Below are positions 48,865-56,935 of a DNA stretch of 64,000 nt, one piece after another. Origin of the DNA: an uncultured Williamsia sp. (lineage in GTDB: Bacteria > Actinomycetota > Actinomycetes > Mycobacteriales > Mycobacteriaceae); NCBI RefSeq assembly GCF_947494875.1, contig NZ_CANLWM010000001.1:124001-188000 (forward strand), written 5' to 3'. The notes below the pieces were generated by a model. The model worked only from the letters and a program-made list of their open reading frames with translations, had not been told where the DNA came from and did not search any database. The position numbers and the translations under genes were made by a program. The first letter of the stretch is position 1. The number at the start of each line of letters is the position of its first letter.

Positions 48865-50199
48865 TCAGCGCGAGGCCGGGGCCGCCAGCAGAGCTGCCGC
48901 GACGCGTTCGAGCGCGGCGACCCGAGAGCCCTTGACCAGCACCGCGTCACCGGCCGACAGGTCCGACAGCGCGGTGAGTGCCGCGTCGATGTCGGCGACG
49001 TGGCGCGCGTCGGGTCCGTAGTCGGGGGCGTCGACGGCGATGACCTCGACACCGAGTTCCTGCGCCCGCGCGGTGATCGCGAGGTGCTCGGCCTGCGCCG
49101 TGTCGCCGATCTCCGCCATCACACCGACGACGGCGACCTTTCGGCTGTCGGTGAGTCCCGACAGCGCGTCGAGCGCGGCCCGCATGGAGGTCGGGTTCGC
49201 GTTGTAGGAGTCGTTGAGGACGGCGACCCCGTCGTCGGTGCGGGTCAGTTCCATCCGCAGACCGGAGATCGAGGCACCCGAGAGCCCCTCGGCGATCTGA
49301 TCGACCGACAGGCCGAGCCCACCGGCGACGGAGGCCGCGGCGAGGGCGTTGTGCACCTGGTGGCGACCGCGGGCCGCCATCGCGACCTCGATCGATCCCC
49401 ACGGCGAGTGCAGCGTGAAGGTCGGGCGCAGCTCGGCGTCGACGCGGATGTCGGTGGCGTGCACGTCGGCCGTCGGCGACAGGCCGTAGGCGATGACGTC
49501 GGCGGTGGTCCTCGCGGCCATCGCGATGACGGTGTCCTGGTCGACGTTGAGCACCGCGAGTCCGTCGTCGGGCAGGGACGCGATCAGCTCGCCCTTGGCC
49601 TGGGCGATCGCACCGATGGAGCCGAACATCTCGAGGTGCACCCCGTCGACGCGGGTCACCACACCGACCGTCGGGTGGGCGATGTCGCAGAGCATCGCGA
49701 TGTGGCCGATCCCGCGGGCCCCCATCTCGACGACGACAGCCTCGGTGTCGTCGGCGGCACCCATCAGGGTGATGGGGAGGCCCAGTTCGTTGTTGAAGGA
49801 TCGCTCGTTGGCGTGCGTCCGCAGAGCCGTGGAGAGCACCTGCGCGAGCATGTCCTTGGTCGACGTCTTGCCCACCGATCCGGTGACCCCGACGACGGGC
49901 CCGGTGAGGCGGCGGCGCGCTGCCTCACCCACCGCCATCAGGGCGCGAGCGGTGTCGTCGACCTCGATCGCCGCCGCCGACGCGCCCGGCAGCGGCGGCC
50001 GGGCCGTCAGGTAGGCCGCCGCTCCGGCGGACAGGGCCTGGGGGATGAAGTCGTGACCGTCGCGCTCCGCGACGATCGGGACGAAGAGCTGTCCCGACCC
50101 GATCGTGCGGGAGTCGATCCCGGCGCCGTCGATCTGGACATCGGCGCCGGTGAGACTCCCGCCGGTGGCGGACGCGATCTCGCTGGCTGTGAAACGCAC
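48865..50199 (-). CDS. murF: UDP-N-acetylmuramoyl-tripeptide--D-Ala-D-Ala ligase
   Basis: The 444-residue Mur ligase adds the D-Ala-D-Ala dipeptide to UDP-MurNAc-tripeptide in the cytoplasm. It has the N-terminal substrate domain (DSRTIGSGQLFVPI), ATP loop GVTGSVGKTSTKDM, FNNELGLPITLM, and the C-terminal VLNDSYNANPTSM. The GTG start has TAAAAT six nt upstream. It stands outside a division/cell-wall (dcw) cluster and faces a divergent ddl, which makes the dipeptide MurF uses. This may be a relocated single copy or a second murF. Confidence 0.93.
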   Translation of the reverse strand: MRFTASEIASATGGSLTGADVQIDGAGIDSRTIGSGQLFVPIVAERDGHDFIPQALSAGAAAYLTARPPLPGASAAAIEVDDTARALMAVGEAARRRLTGPVVGVTGSVGKTSTKDMLAQVLSTALRTHANERSFNNELGLPITLMGAADDTEAVVVEMGARGIGHIAMLCDIAHPTVGVVTRVDGVHLEMFGSIGAIAQAKGELIASLPDDGLAVLNVDQDTVIAMAARTTADVIAYGLSPTADVHATDIRVDAELRPTFTLHSPWGSIEVAMAARGRHQVHNALAAASVAGGLGLSVDQIAEGLSGASISGLRMELTRTDDGVAVLNDSYNANPTSMRAALDALSGLTDSRKVAVVGVMAEIGDTAQAEHLAITARAQELGVEVIAVDAPDYGPDARHVADIDAALTALSDLSAGDAVLVKGSRVAALERVAAALLAAPASR

Positions 50200-50205
50200 C
50201 CGTCG

Positions 50206-50211
50206 ATTTTA
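50206..50211 (-). promoter_or_regulatory. -10 element TAAAAT of murF (leaderless)
   Basis: TAAAAT, six nt (CGACGG), then GTG on the minus strand; the closest to consensus of such elements here. Confidence 0.55.
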
Positions 50212-50269
50212 CGCGGGCGGTGACCGTGGACAGTCCCACCACGTCGAGCGGGTGTCCGGATCGTGACCG

Positions 50270-50275
50270 TAGGGT
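50270..50275 (+). promoter_or_regulatory. -10 element TAGGGT of ddl (leaderless)
   Basis: TAGGGT ends 7 nt before ATG 50283. Back-to-back with the murF element, so the two genes share an 83-nt control region. Confidence 0.45.
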
Positions 50276-50282
50276 GAGCGCC

Positions 50283-51401
50283 ATGGTCCTCCCGCCCGAC
50301 CCCGACCAGCCCCTGGAGCACGTGCGGCTGGTCGTGCTCTACGGCGGCAAGTCGGCCGAACACGACATCTCCTGCATCACCGCGGCGCACGTCATGGCCG
50401 CCGCGGACCGACGTCGCTACGAGATCGTCCCGGTGGGCATCACCCGCGCCGGCGAGTGGATCCGCAACGACAAGGCGGTCGCCGCGCTCCAGGAGGGACG
50501 AGAACTCCCCTCCAGCCTGCCGATCGAGGGAACCACCGCGGCGTCCACAGAGATCCTGCGCGGCCCCCGCGCGGTCACCACCGGCGACCTCATCCCGACG
50601 ACCGTCGTCCTCCCCCTGTTGCACGGCCCGCACGGCGAGGACGGCACGGTCCAGGGGATGTTGGAGCTCCTCGGGGTCCCGTACGTGGGGAGCGGAGTCC
50701 TGGGGTCCGCGGTCTGCATGGACAAGGCGATGGCGAAAGTGGTGGCGGCACAGAACGACATCCCCCAGTGCCGCTGGCTCGAGTACCGCGACGGCGTCGG
50801 CACGACGGCCGACTTCGCGACGCGGGTGGCCGACGAGCTCGGGTTCCCGGTCTTCGTCAAGCCCGCCAATCTGGGCTCCTCCGTGGGCATCTCGAAGGCG
50901 CACGACGCGGCCGAACTGACCCCCGCGATCGACCTGGCGCTGCGGTACGACGAGGTCGTCATCGTCGAGGAGGGCGTCACCGGGCGCGAGATCGAGGTGG
51001 CAGTCCTCGGCAACGCACAGCCCGAGGCCTCGCTGCCGGGTGAGGTCCTTCCCGGTGCCGAGTTCTACGATTACGCCGACAAGTACCTCAACGGCACCGC
51101 GGGACTGTCGATCCCGGCGCAGCTGTCCGAGGAGGCGACCGCCGAGGTGCGGGAACTCGCCCTGCGCGCGTTCACAGCGATGCGCTGCTCGGGCATGGCT
51201 CGCGCCGACTTCTTCTACGAGGAGGACGGTCGCGGCTGGCTCCTCAACGAGGTCAACACCATTCCCGGTTTCACCCCGTCGTCGATGTACCCGAAGATGT
51301 GGGAGGCGACGGGCCTCTCCTACCCCGATCTCATCGACCGTCTCGTCGACCTCGCCTGGTTCCGGCACGGCCGTCGGTCGACGTTCTCGACCGAGCACTG
51401 A
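50283..51401 (+). CDS. ddl: D-alanine--D-alanine ligase
   Basis: The 372-residue ATP-grasp enzyme joins two D-Ala residues. It has the N-terminal VVLYGGKSAEHDISCITA, the PLLHGPHGEDGTVQGMLE loop, GFPVFVKPANLGSSVGI and the C-terminal Mg site LLNEVNTIPGFT. The length and motifs fit DdlA of mycolata. ATG 50283 is used; a GTG three codons earlier is possible. Divergent from murF, so the two consecutive steps of peptidoglycan precursor synthesis share a promoter region. Confidence 0.95.
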   Translation: MVLPPDPDQPLEHVRLVVLYGGKSAEHDISCITAAHVMAAADRRRYEIVPVGITRAGEWIRNDKAVAALQEGRELPSSLPIEGTTAASTEILRGPRAVTTGDLIPTTVVLPLLHGPHGEDGTVQGMLELLGVPYVGSGVLGSAVCMDKAMAKVVAAQNDIPQCRWLEYRDGVGTTADFATRVADELGFPVFVKPANLGSSVGISKAHDAAELTPAIDLALRYDEVVIVEEGVTGREIEVAVLGNAQPEASLPGEVLPGAEFYDYADKYLNGTAGLSIPAQLSEEATAEVRELALRAFTAMRCSGMARADFFYEEDGRGWLLNEVNTIPGFTPSSMYPKMWEATGLSYPDLIDRLVDLAWFRHGRRSTFSTEH

Positions 51402-51409
51402 CCACCACC

Positions 51410-52435
51410 GTGTCCGACGGGGCGATCACCGGGCAGATCTGGCGCGACGGCGCGCCCGTCGACGGGTTCGACCTCGCGGTGATCTCCGACTGCCTCACCG
51501 AGTCCCACACCCTGGTGTGGGCGGACCTCGAGGACCCCTCCGAGGAGACCATGGGCCGGCTCGCCGAGGAGCTGGACCTCAGCCCGTGGGCGGTGGAGGA
51601 CGCGCTCGCGGCGGCCGAACGCACGAAGGCGACGACCTACGCCCACCACACCTTCGTGACCGTCTATGCCGTCCGCTGCTCCGCCGACGCGGGCGTCCGT
51701 GCGTCCGACACGCCCGTCGGCGCCTCGCAGTCGATCGCCACGCAGCGCATCTCGGTGTTCATCAAGCGCAACGCTCTCATCACGGTCCGACTCACCAGAT
51801 CGGCCGACATCGTCGACATGGCCGAGGTGCGACGGCGATGGGACGAGACGGAGGCCCACGACCGCGGCGTCGAGGCGCTCTTGCACGGACTGCTCGACGT
51901 CGTCGTCGACGGGCACTTCGAGGCCGTGCAGACCCTCGACGACGCGATCGAGGACCTCGAGGGCCTGCTGTTCGACGAGTCCGTCCTGGCACGCACCCTG
52001 CAGCGGAGGACCTACGGCGTGCGCAAGGATCTCGTCGCGCTGCGCCGCGTGGTGCTGCCGATGCGCGAGGTGGTCGCGGTGATCCAGCACCGCCGCGACG
52101 CGCTCGGCGCCGGCGACCGTCTCGATCCCGAGTTCGCCGACCTCTACGACCATGTCCTGCGCGCGGCGGAATGGACCGAGTCGTTGCGCGACATGGTGTC
52201 GACGGTGTTCGAGACGAACCTGTCGTTGCAGGACGCCCGGCTGAACACGGTGATGAAGAAGCTCACCGGCTGGGCCGCCATCATCGCGGTCCCCACGGCG
52301 ATCACCGGGTTCTACGGGCAGAACGTCCCGTTCCCCGGCTTCGACCACACCGTGGGATTCGTCACCAGCTGCGTCTTGCTGCTGACGGCCATGATCGTCC
52401 TGTATGCCCTGTTCAAGCGACGCGACTGGCTCTGA
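51410..52435 (+). CDS. corA: CorA family divalent metal transporter
   Basis: The 341-residue protein has a long cytoplasmic helical domain (residues 1-275) and two C-terminal membrane helices. The signature usually read as Y-G-M-N is FYGQNVPFPG, a Gln-for-Met variant. The acidic segments DDAIEDLEGLLFDE and the willow-helix region are typical. It carries Mg2+ or related ions inward. GTG 51410 starts 9 nt after the ddl stop, so it is probably in the ddl transcript. Confidence 0.9.
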   Translation: MSDGAITGQIWRDGAPVDGFDLAVISDCLTESHTLVWADLEDPSEETMGRLAEELDLSPWAVEDALAAAERTKATTYAHHTFVTVYAVRCSADAGVRASDTPVGASQSIATQRISVFIKRNALITVRLTRSADIVDMAEVRRRWDETEAHDRGVEALLHGLLDVVVDGHFEAVQTLDDAIEDLEGLLFDESVLARTLQRRTYGVRKDLVALRRVVLPMREVVAVIQHRRDALGAGDRLDPEFADLYDHVLRAAEWTESLRDMVSTVFETNLSLQDARLNTVMKKLTGWAAIIAVPTAITGFYGQNVPFPGFDHTVGFVTSCVLLLTAMIVLYALFKRRDWL

Positions 52436-52486
52436 GCGCGTCCTGCCGAGAGCCCCCGTGCCCGGCCCCACCCGGCGAGTTACGCC

Positions 52487-52492
52487 TACCGT
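52487..52492 (+). promoter_or_regulatory. -10 element TACCGT of the SDR-like gene (leaderless)
   Basis: TACCGT, six nt (GGTGGC), then ATG 52499. No ribosome site is visible. Confidence 0.45.
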
Positions 52493-52498
52493 GGTGGC

Positions 52499-53659
52499 AT
52501 GCGCATCCTGGTGACCGGTGCCAGCGGCTACGTCGGGTCACGACTGGTCACGGGCTTGCTCGAGGCGGGGCACGAGGTGATTGCCGCGTCCCGCAAACCC
52601 GACGGCCTCGCCGACTACGGCTGGTACGACGACGTCGTCCCGGTAGCACTCGACGCCTCCGACCGGACGGCCGCCGCGACGGCGTTCGGCGCCGTGGGTC
52701 CGATCGACGTCGTCTACTACCTCGTCCATGGCATCGGCCAGAGCGATTTCCGTGCCAAGGACAACGCCGCCGCTCGCAACGTCGCGGAGGCCGCCCGGGA
52801 CAACGGCGTGTCCCGGATCGTCTACCTCGGCGGGTTCGTGCCCGACGAGGACAAGCTCTCCGAGCATCTCGTCAGCCGCGCCGAGGTCGCCGACCACCTC
52901 CAGGTGCCCGGCGGGCCGGAGCTGGTCTGGTTGCGCGCGGCGGTCGTGCTCGGCGCCGGGTCGACGTCGTTCGAACTCATCCGCTATCTCGCCGATCGCC
53001 TGCCGGTCATCCCGCTGCCCGCGTGGGCCGACAACAAGATGGATCCCATCTCCGTCCGCGACGTCGTGCACTACCTCGTCGCCGCGGCCGACTCGTCGAC
53101 CGTCCCGGCGGGTGCCTACGACGTCGCCGGCGCGGACGAGTCCAGCTACCGCGACGTCCTCATGACCTATCTGTCCGTGGCGCATCGCCGGCGTATCCCG
53201 TTGCCGCTGCGCGGTTTCGGGACCGGTCTGGCGTCGAAGGTGAGCGGCCTGCTGGTGCCCGTGCCCAGCGGTCTCACCGGCGACCTGGTCGCGTCGCTCG
53301 ACTACCCGATGTACGCCTCCGAGCACCGCATCCGAACGCTCGTCCCCGACCCACCCGACGGCCTGCTCACCGTGCGGGCCGCGGTCGAGCGCGCGCTGAG
53401 CGGAGGCGCACCGAAGCCGGTGAACGAACTGTCGGACCCGCACCACCTCGCCGACTCCGATCCGGACTGGGCCGGCGGCGACGTCGCCCACATCCGCAAG
53501 CTCGGCTCGGCTGCGGTCTCCGCCGACGGGTGGGACCAGTTCGAGCGCCTCGGTGCGGCGCTGGTCCTGTCGTTCGGTCCGGCCGCCGGTGCGGTCCGTG
53601 TCGGGTGGGACATCGCGGCCGACGCGGTTGCCCGAGTGAACCATCACCTGGGACGGTGA
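52499..53659 (+). CDS. NAD(P)-binding SDR/NmrA-like protein
   Basis: The 386-residue protein opens with MRILVTGASGYVGSRLV (Rossmann), followed by AASRKPDG and YYLVHGIGQSDF. The C-terminal part is longer than in simple epimerases and predicted mainly helical (YRDVLMTYLSVAHRRRIPLPLRG). The YxxxK catalytic pair of SDR reductases is not obvious, so a sensor or redox-linked binding role (NmrA/ DUF2867-like) is as likely as an enzyme. Five nt before the CPBP gene. Confidence 0.82.
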   Translation: MRILVTGASGYVGSRLVTGLLEAGHEVIAASRKPDGLADYGWYDDVVPVALDASDRTAAATAFGAVGPIDVVYYLVHGIGQSDFRAKDNAAARNVAEAARDNGVSRIVYLGGFVPDEDKLSEHLVSRAEVADHLQVPGGPELVWLRAAVVLGAGSTSFELIRYLADRLPVIPLPAWADNKMDPISVRDVVHYLVAAADSSTVPAGAYDVAGADESSYRDVLMTYLSVAHRRRIPLPLRGFGTGLASKVSGLLVPVPSGLTGDLVASLDYPMYASEHRIRTLVPDPPDGLLTVRAAVERALSGGAPKPVNELSDPHHLADSDPDWAGGDVAHIRKLGSAAVSADGWDQFERLGAALVLSFGPAAGAVRVGWDIAADAVARVNHHLGR

Positions 53660-53663
53660 TCGC

Positions 53664-54377
53664 GTGACCACGTTGGTGACCGAGGGCTGGGACCAGTTGC
53701 GCGGAGCCGTGCTCCACCGGGAACCCGCACATCCGGCGGAGCCGCCGCGCACCGTCAAGCGCCGACGGGTCGTGGTCGTCGTCTTCCTGGTGATCGGTGC
53801 GGTGTTCCTCGGACTGTCGCTCTCGGCCGAGCCCGGCGACGCGATCTTCTACGTCTACACACTCGCCCTCGCCGCCGTGTGGTGCGTGGGGGCGGCGCTG
53901 TCGCGACCACTGCACCTGGGGCGCGTGACGTGGCGCGGCCACCGGCGACGCCCGATCCTCACCGGCATCGGTGTCGGCCTGGCGCTGGGAGCCGTGTTCA
54001 TCGTCGGTGGGCTCGTCGTGCGACTCATCCCGCCGCTCAAGGATCTCGTCACCTCGGTCTTCGAGCACGCGACGGCCGGCAACCTGACCGTCGTCGTACT
54101 GATCGCCTTGATCAACGGCGTCGCCGAGGAACTGTTCTTCCGCGGCGCGCTGTACTCGGCGCTCGGCCGCCACTACCCGGTGATCTTCTCCACGCTCATC
54201 TACATCCTCGTCACGCTGTGCAGCGGCAACCCGATGCTCGGTTTCGCCGCGATCTTCATGGGTTTCGTCGCCGCCGTCGAACGTCGCGCCACCGATGGCG
54301 TGCTCGCCCCGATCCTCACCCACGTCGCCTGGACAGCGGTGGTCCTCCTGGCCCTGCCCCCGCTGTTCGGGGTCTGA
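53664..54377 (+). CDS. CPBP family intramembrane glutamic protease
   Basis: The 237-residue protein has about six to seven helices and the CAAX/bacteriocin-processing motifs: E-E-x3-R in GVAEELFFRG and the His in LTHVAWTAVV. In bacteria such proteins cleave or bind membrane peptides, or act in immunity to bacteriocins. The GTG at 53664 starts 4 nt after the SDR-like stop, so both are probably on one transcript. The substrate is not evident. Confidence 0.88.
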   Translation: MTTLVTEGWDQLRGAVLHREPAHPAEPPRTVKRRRVVVVVFLVIGAVFLGLSLSAEPGDAIFYVYTLALAAVWCVGAALSRPLHLGRVTWRGHRRRPILTGIGVGLALGAVFIVGGLVVRLIPPLKDLVTSVFEHATAGNLTVVVLIALINGVAEELFFRGALYSALGRHYPVIFSTLIYILVTLCSGNPMLGFAAIFMGFVAAVERRATDGVLAPILTHVAWTAVVLLALPPLFGV

Positions 54378-54378
54378 G

Positions 54379-54983
54379 TCAGGGCTTGCGCCACTCGATC
54401 ACGTAGCGCCACATCGGGAGTCGGCGCCACCGGCAGCCCGGCAGTTCGCGCCGCGCGGTGTCCCGTACCTCGCTGTAGGTGTGCGGAGGCGCCCACACCG
54501 TCGGCGCGCTGTGCTCCCAGTAGCCGTGCCGGCGAGTCAGGGTCTGATGCTGGACGAGACCGACGAGGTGGACCACCACGTCACCGATCGTCGACGTCCG
54601 CGCGAGGCCGACCACCACGACGACACCCCCGGGCGCGGTGAGCTCGGCGAGCCGGCGCAGCGCCGCCCCCGGGTCGCCGAGATGATGCAGCGTCGCCACC
54701 GAGGCGACCACGTCGAACGATTCCGCGCGAAGGGATGCGTCATGACGTCGCCGTGAACCCATGTGACCGCAGTGCTTTCCCGACGCGCCGACTCCAGGAC
54801 CTGCCCGTCGGCGTCGATCCCGGTCACCGACCCGACCGCCGTCGCCAGATCCGCCGCGAGCAACCCGTTCCCGGTGCCGACGTCCAGCGCGGTCCGGGCG
54901 CCGGCGGGAACCGCGTCCAGTACGACGCGGTGATGGTGGATGTTGTGGTTCCACCGTCCGTCGATCGGTCCCCGGCCGCTCAC
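54379..54983 (-). pseudogene. SAM-dependent methyltransferase with a single-base frameshift
   Basis: Read from GTG 54983, one frame gives the N-terminal half of a class I methyltransferase (NHNIHHHRVVLDAV, ALDVGTGNGLLAADLA, GIDADGQVLESARR, VTWVHGDVMTHPF). The second half (ESFDVVASVATLHHLGDPGAALRRLAEL, APGGVVVVVGLAR, MWRYVIEWRKP) is in another frame. Adding one base near 54723-54725 (GCGCGGAATCG to GCGCGGGAATCG on the minus strand) restores one continuous protein of about 200 residues. Either a recent inactivation or a sequencing error in a G-run. The gene is otherwise intact, so an error is quite possible. Confidence 0.8.
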
Positions 54984-55101
54984 AGGGCCGACCGTACTGG
55001 ATTTCTGTCCGAGATCCGCACCGACAGCGCGCCCCGTGGACGATGTGACCGCGGTGGGTCCTCTGGATGCCAGATCTCGGACACCGGACCACGAATCCTG
55101 G

Positions 55102-55186
55102 CGGAAGTGGAGGGATTTGAACCCCCGGTGGTTTCACCCACGCTCGCTTTCAAGGCGAGTGCATTCGGCCGCTCTGCCACACTTCC
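55102..55186 (-). tRNA. tRNA-Ser(UGA)
   Basis: 85-nt class II tRNA. The acceptor GGAAGTG pairs with CACTTCC and the discriminator is G. The anticodon loop CTTGAAA in stem CTCGC/GCGAG gives anticodon UGA (UCA codon). The T-arm is GGGGGTTCAAATCCCTC. No CCA is encoded. Confidence 0.95.
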
Positions 55187-55229
55187 CTCGCCGGTCAGGG
55201 TAACGCAGCCGGTCGAGCGGGTTTCCGGG

Positions 55230-55745
55230 CTACTCCAGCCCCTCGCGGATGTCGCGGAAGAACTTGTCCAGGTCGGCGGTGTGGCCCTGCCAGACATGGG
55301 CAAACAGATGACGACGGACGCGGTGCGCGTGACCGTTCGCCGCGCGGCGGAGGTGATCCCGGCCGGCGTCGGTGATCCGGACGAGCCGGTTGCGGGCGTC
55401 GCTGGTGTCGGGGATGCGTTCGACGTCGCCGAGGTCGACCAGTCGCGACACCTGGCGGGAGATGGTGCTCCGTGACGCCAACCCGCCACCGGCCAGATCG
55501 GTCATGCGAAGCACGGGTTGGTCGGCCAGCGCCTCGAGGATCATGTATTCACCCAGGGCGAGGTCGGTCTCGTCCACCAGCTCACGGTCGAGGAACGTCA
55601 GCAGCGCCTGGGTGCCCTCGACGAAGCTCCGCCACGCCTGCTGATCGGCGTCGCTCAGCGGGCCGTCCGGCTCGTTCTCGACCGAGCGGAGCGGGACGAC
55701 GCGGACGTCGGGCTGCGGCTCCAGGTCGTCGCCTCTGCTGAACAT
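55230..55745 (-). CDS. MarR family transcriptional regulator
   Basis: The 171-residue winged-helix protein has LALGEYMILEALADQPVLRMTDLAGG and the recognition helix SRSTISRQVSRLVDLGDVERI, wing SDARNRLVRITDAGR. It is separated by 202 nt from the divergent quinone-oxidoreductase-like gene and may regulate it. Between them the palindrome AACGATCGTT (55902-55911) is a candidate site. Confidence 0.9.
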   Translation of the reverse strand: MFSRGDDLEPQPDVRVVPLRSVENEPDGPLSDADQQAWRSFVEGTQALLTFLDRELVDETDLALGEYMILEALADQPVLRMTDLAGGGLASRSTISRQVSRLVDLGDVERIPDTSDARNRLVRITDAGRDHLRRAANGHAHRVRRHLFAHVWQGHTADLDKFFRDIREGLE

Positions 55746-55901
55746 CGCCCCCCATCTCTCCGCGGCGATTCCGCGCAGCGTTCAACGGAAGGCGCCTTTT
55801 CTCGGCTTCTCGACAGTAGCGTCGGACCGGGCACGTCAGCAGTCGGTCGATCGCATCATTCCCGCTGGTCAAGCATCGTCGATGACTCATGCATGCTATG
55901 T

Positions 55902-55911
55902 AACGATCGTT
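55902..55911. promoter_or_regulatory. Palindrome AACGATCGTT in the divergent gap
   Basis: A perfect 10-bp palindrome, preceded by ATGCATGC and TATGTA (possible -10), 36 nt before ATG 55948. Candidate operator of the MarR protein. Confidence 0.4.
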
Positions 55912-55947
55912 CGGGAATGACGGCTGTCCGCACCGGTTGGAGGAGTT

Positions 55948-56928
55948 ATGCGCGCAATCTCTGTCGAGAACGAGGGACCCGATTCCCGCCTGGTCCCCGC
56001 CACCGCCGACCGCCCGTCACCGGGTCCCGGCGAGGTCGTCATCGCCGTCACGGCCGCCGGCATCAACCGGGCCGACTTCATGCAGCGGCAGGGCTTCTAC
56101 CCGCCGCCCCAGGGCGCGAGTCCGATCCTGGGCCTCGAGGTGTCCGGGGCCGTCGACGAGCTCGGCGAGGGTGTCACCGACCTCTCCGTCGGCGACGAGG
56201 TGTGCGCCCTCCTCGCCGGCGGCGGATACGCGGAGTACGTCGCGGTGCCCGCGGTCCAGGTCCTCCCCATCCCCGACGGCGTCGACCTCGTCGAGGCGGC
56301 GGCACTGCCCGAGGTCGCCGCGACCGTGTGGTCGAACCTCGTCCTCGCGGCGGGTCTGCGGTCCGGTGAGCGGCTGCTGATCCACGGCGGGGCGAGCGGC
56401 ATCGGCACCCACGCCATCCAGCTGGCACGGGCCCTGGGCGTCGAGGTCGCGGTGACCGCGGGGTCGCAGCGCAAGCTCGACATCTGCGCGCAGTTCGGCG
56501 CGACGACGCTCATCGATTACCACCAGGACGACTTCGTCGACACCGTCGAGGACCTCGGCGGCGCCGACGTCATCCTCGACATCATCGGCGCGAAGTACCT
56601 CGCGCGGAACGTCGAGGCGCTGGCGTCCGGTGGGCGTCTCGTGATCATCGGGATGCAGGGCGGCGCGAAGGCCGAGCTCGACATCTCGAAGCTGCTGCCG
56701 AAGCGGGCGTCGGTCACCGCGACCAACCTGCGCGGTCGACCCGTCGACGGACCGACGGGCAAGGGCGCCATCATGGCCGGGGTCCGTGACACCACCTGGC
56801 CGTTCGTCGCCGACGGCAGCATCCGCCCTGTCGTCGACCGCACGTTCCCTCTCGACGAGGCCGACGCGGCACACCGTCACCTCTTCGACGACGGCGCCGC
56901 CGTGGGGAAGGTGCTGTTGACGGTGTGA
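55948..56928 (+). CDS. NAD(P)H-quinone oxidoreductase-like MDR enzyme
   Basis: The 326-residue zinc-independent medium-chain dehydrogenase has GGAGG before ATG 55948. Landmarks: AGINRADFMQRQGFYPPPQGA, GLEVSGAVDELGEG, LIHGGASGIGTHAIQLARALG (NADPH site) and the C-terminal PLDEADAAHRHLFD. It reduces quinones or enals. In M. tuberculosis the equivalent gene (Rv3777) is next to the class V aminotransferase gene, as here. Confidence 0.9.
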   Translation: MRAISVENEGPDSRLVPATADRPSPGPGEVVIAVTAAGINRADFMQRQGFYPPPQGASPILGLEVSGAVDELGEGVTDLSVGDEVCALLAGGGYAEYVAVPAVQVLPIPDGVDLVEAAALPEVAATVWSNLVLAAGLRSGERLLIHGGASGIGTHAIQLARALGVEVAVTAGSQRKLDICAQFGATTLIDYHQDDFVDTVEDLGGADVILDIIGAKYLARNVEALASGGRLVIIGMQGGAKAELDISKLLPKRASVTATNLRGRPVDGPTGKGAIMAGVRDTTWPFVADGSIRPVVDRTFPLDEADAAHRHLFDDGAAVGKVLLTV

Positions 56929-56935
56929 GCCGCAT

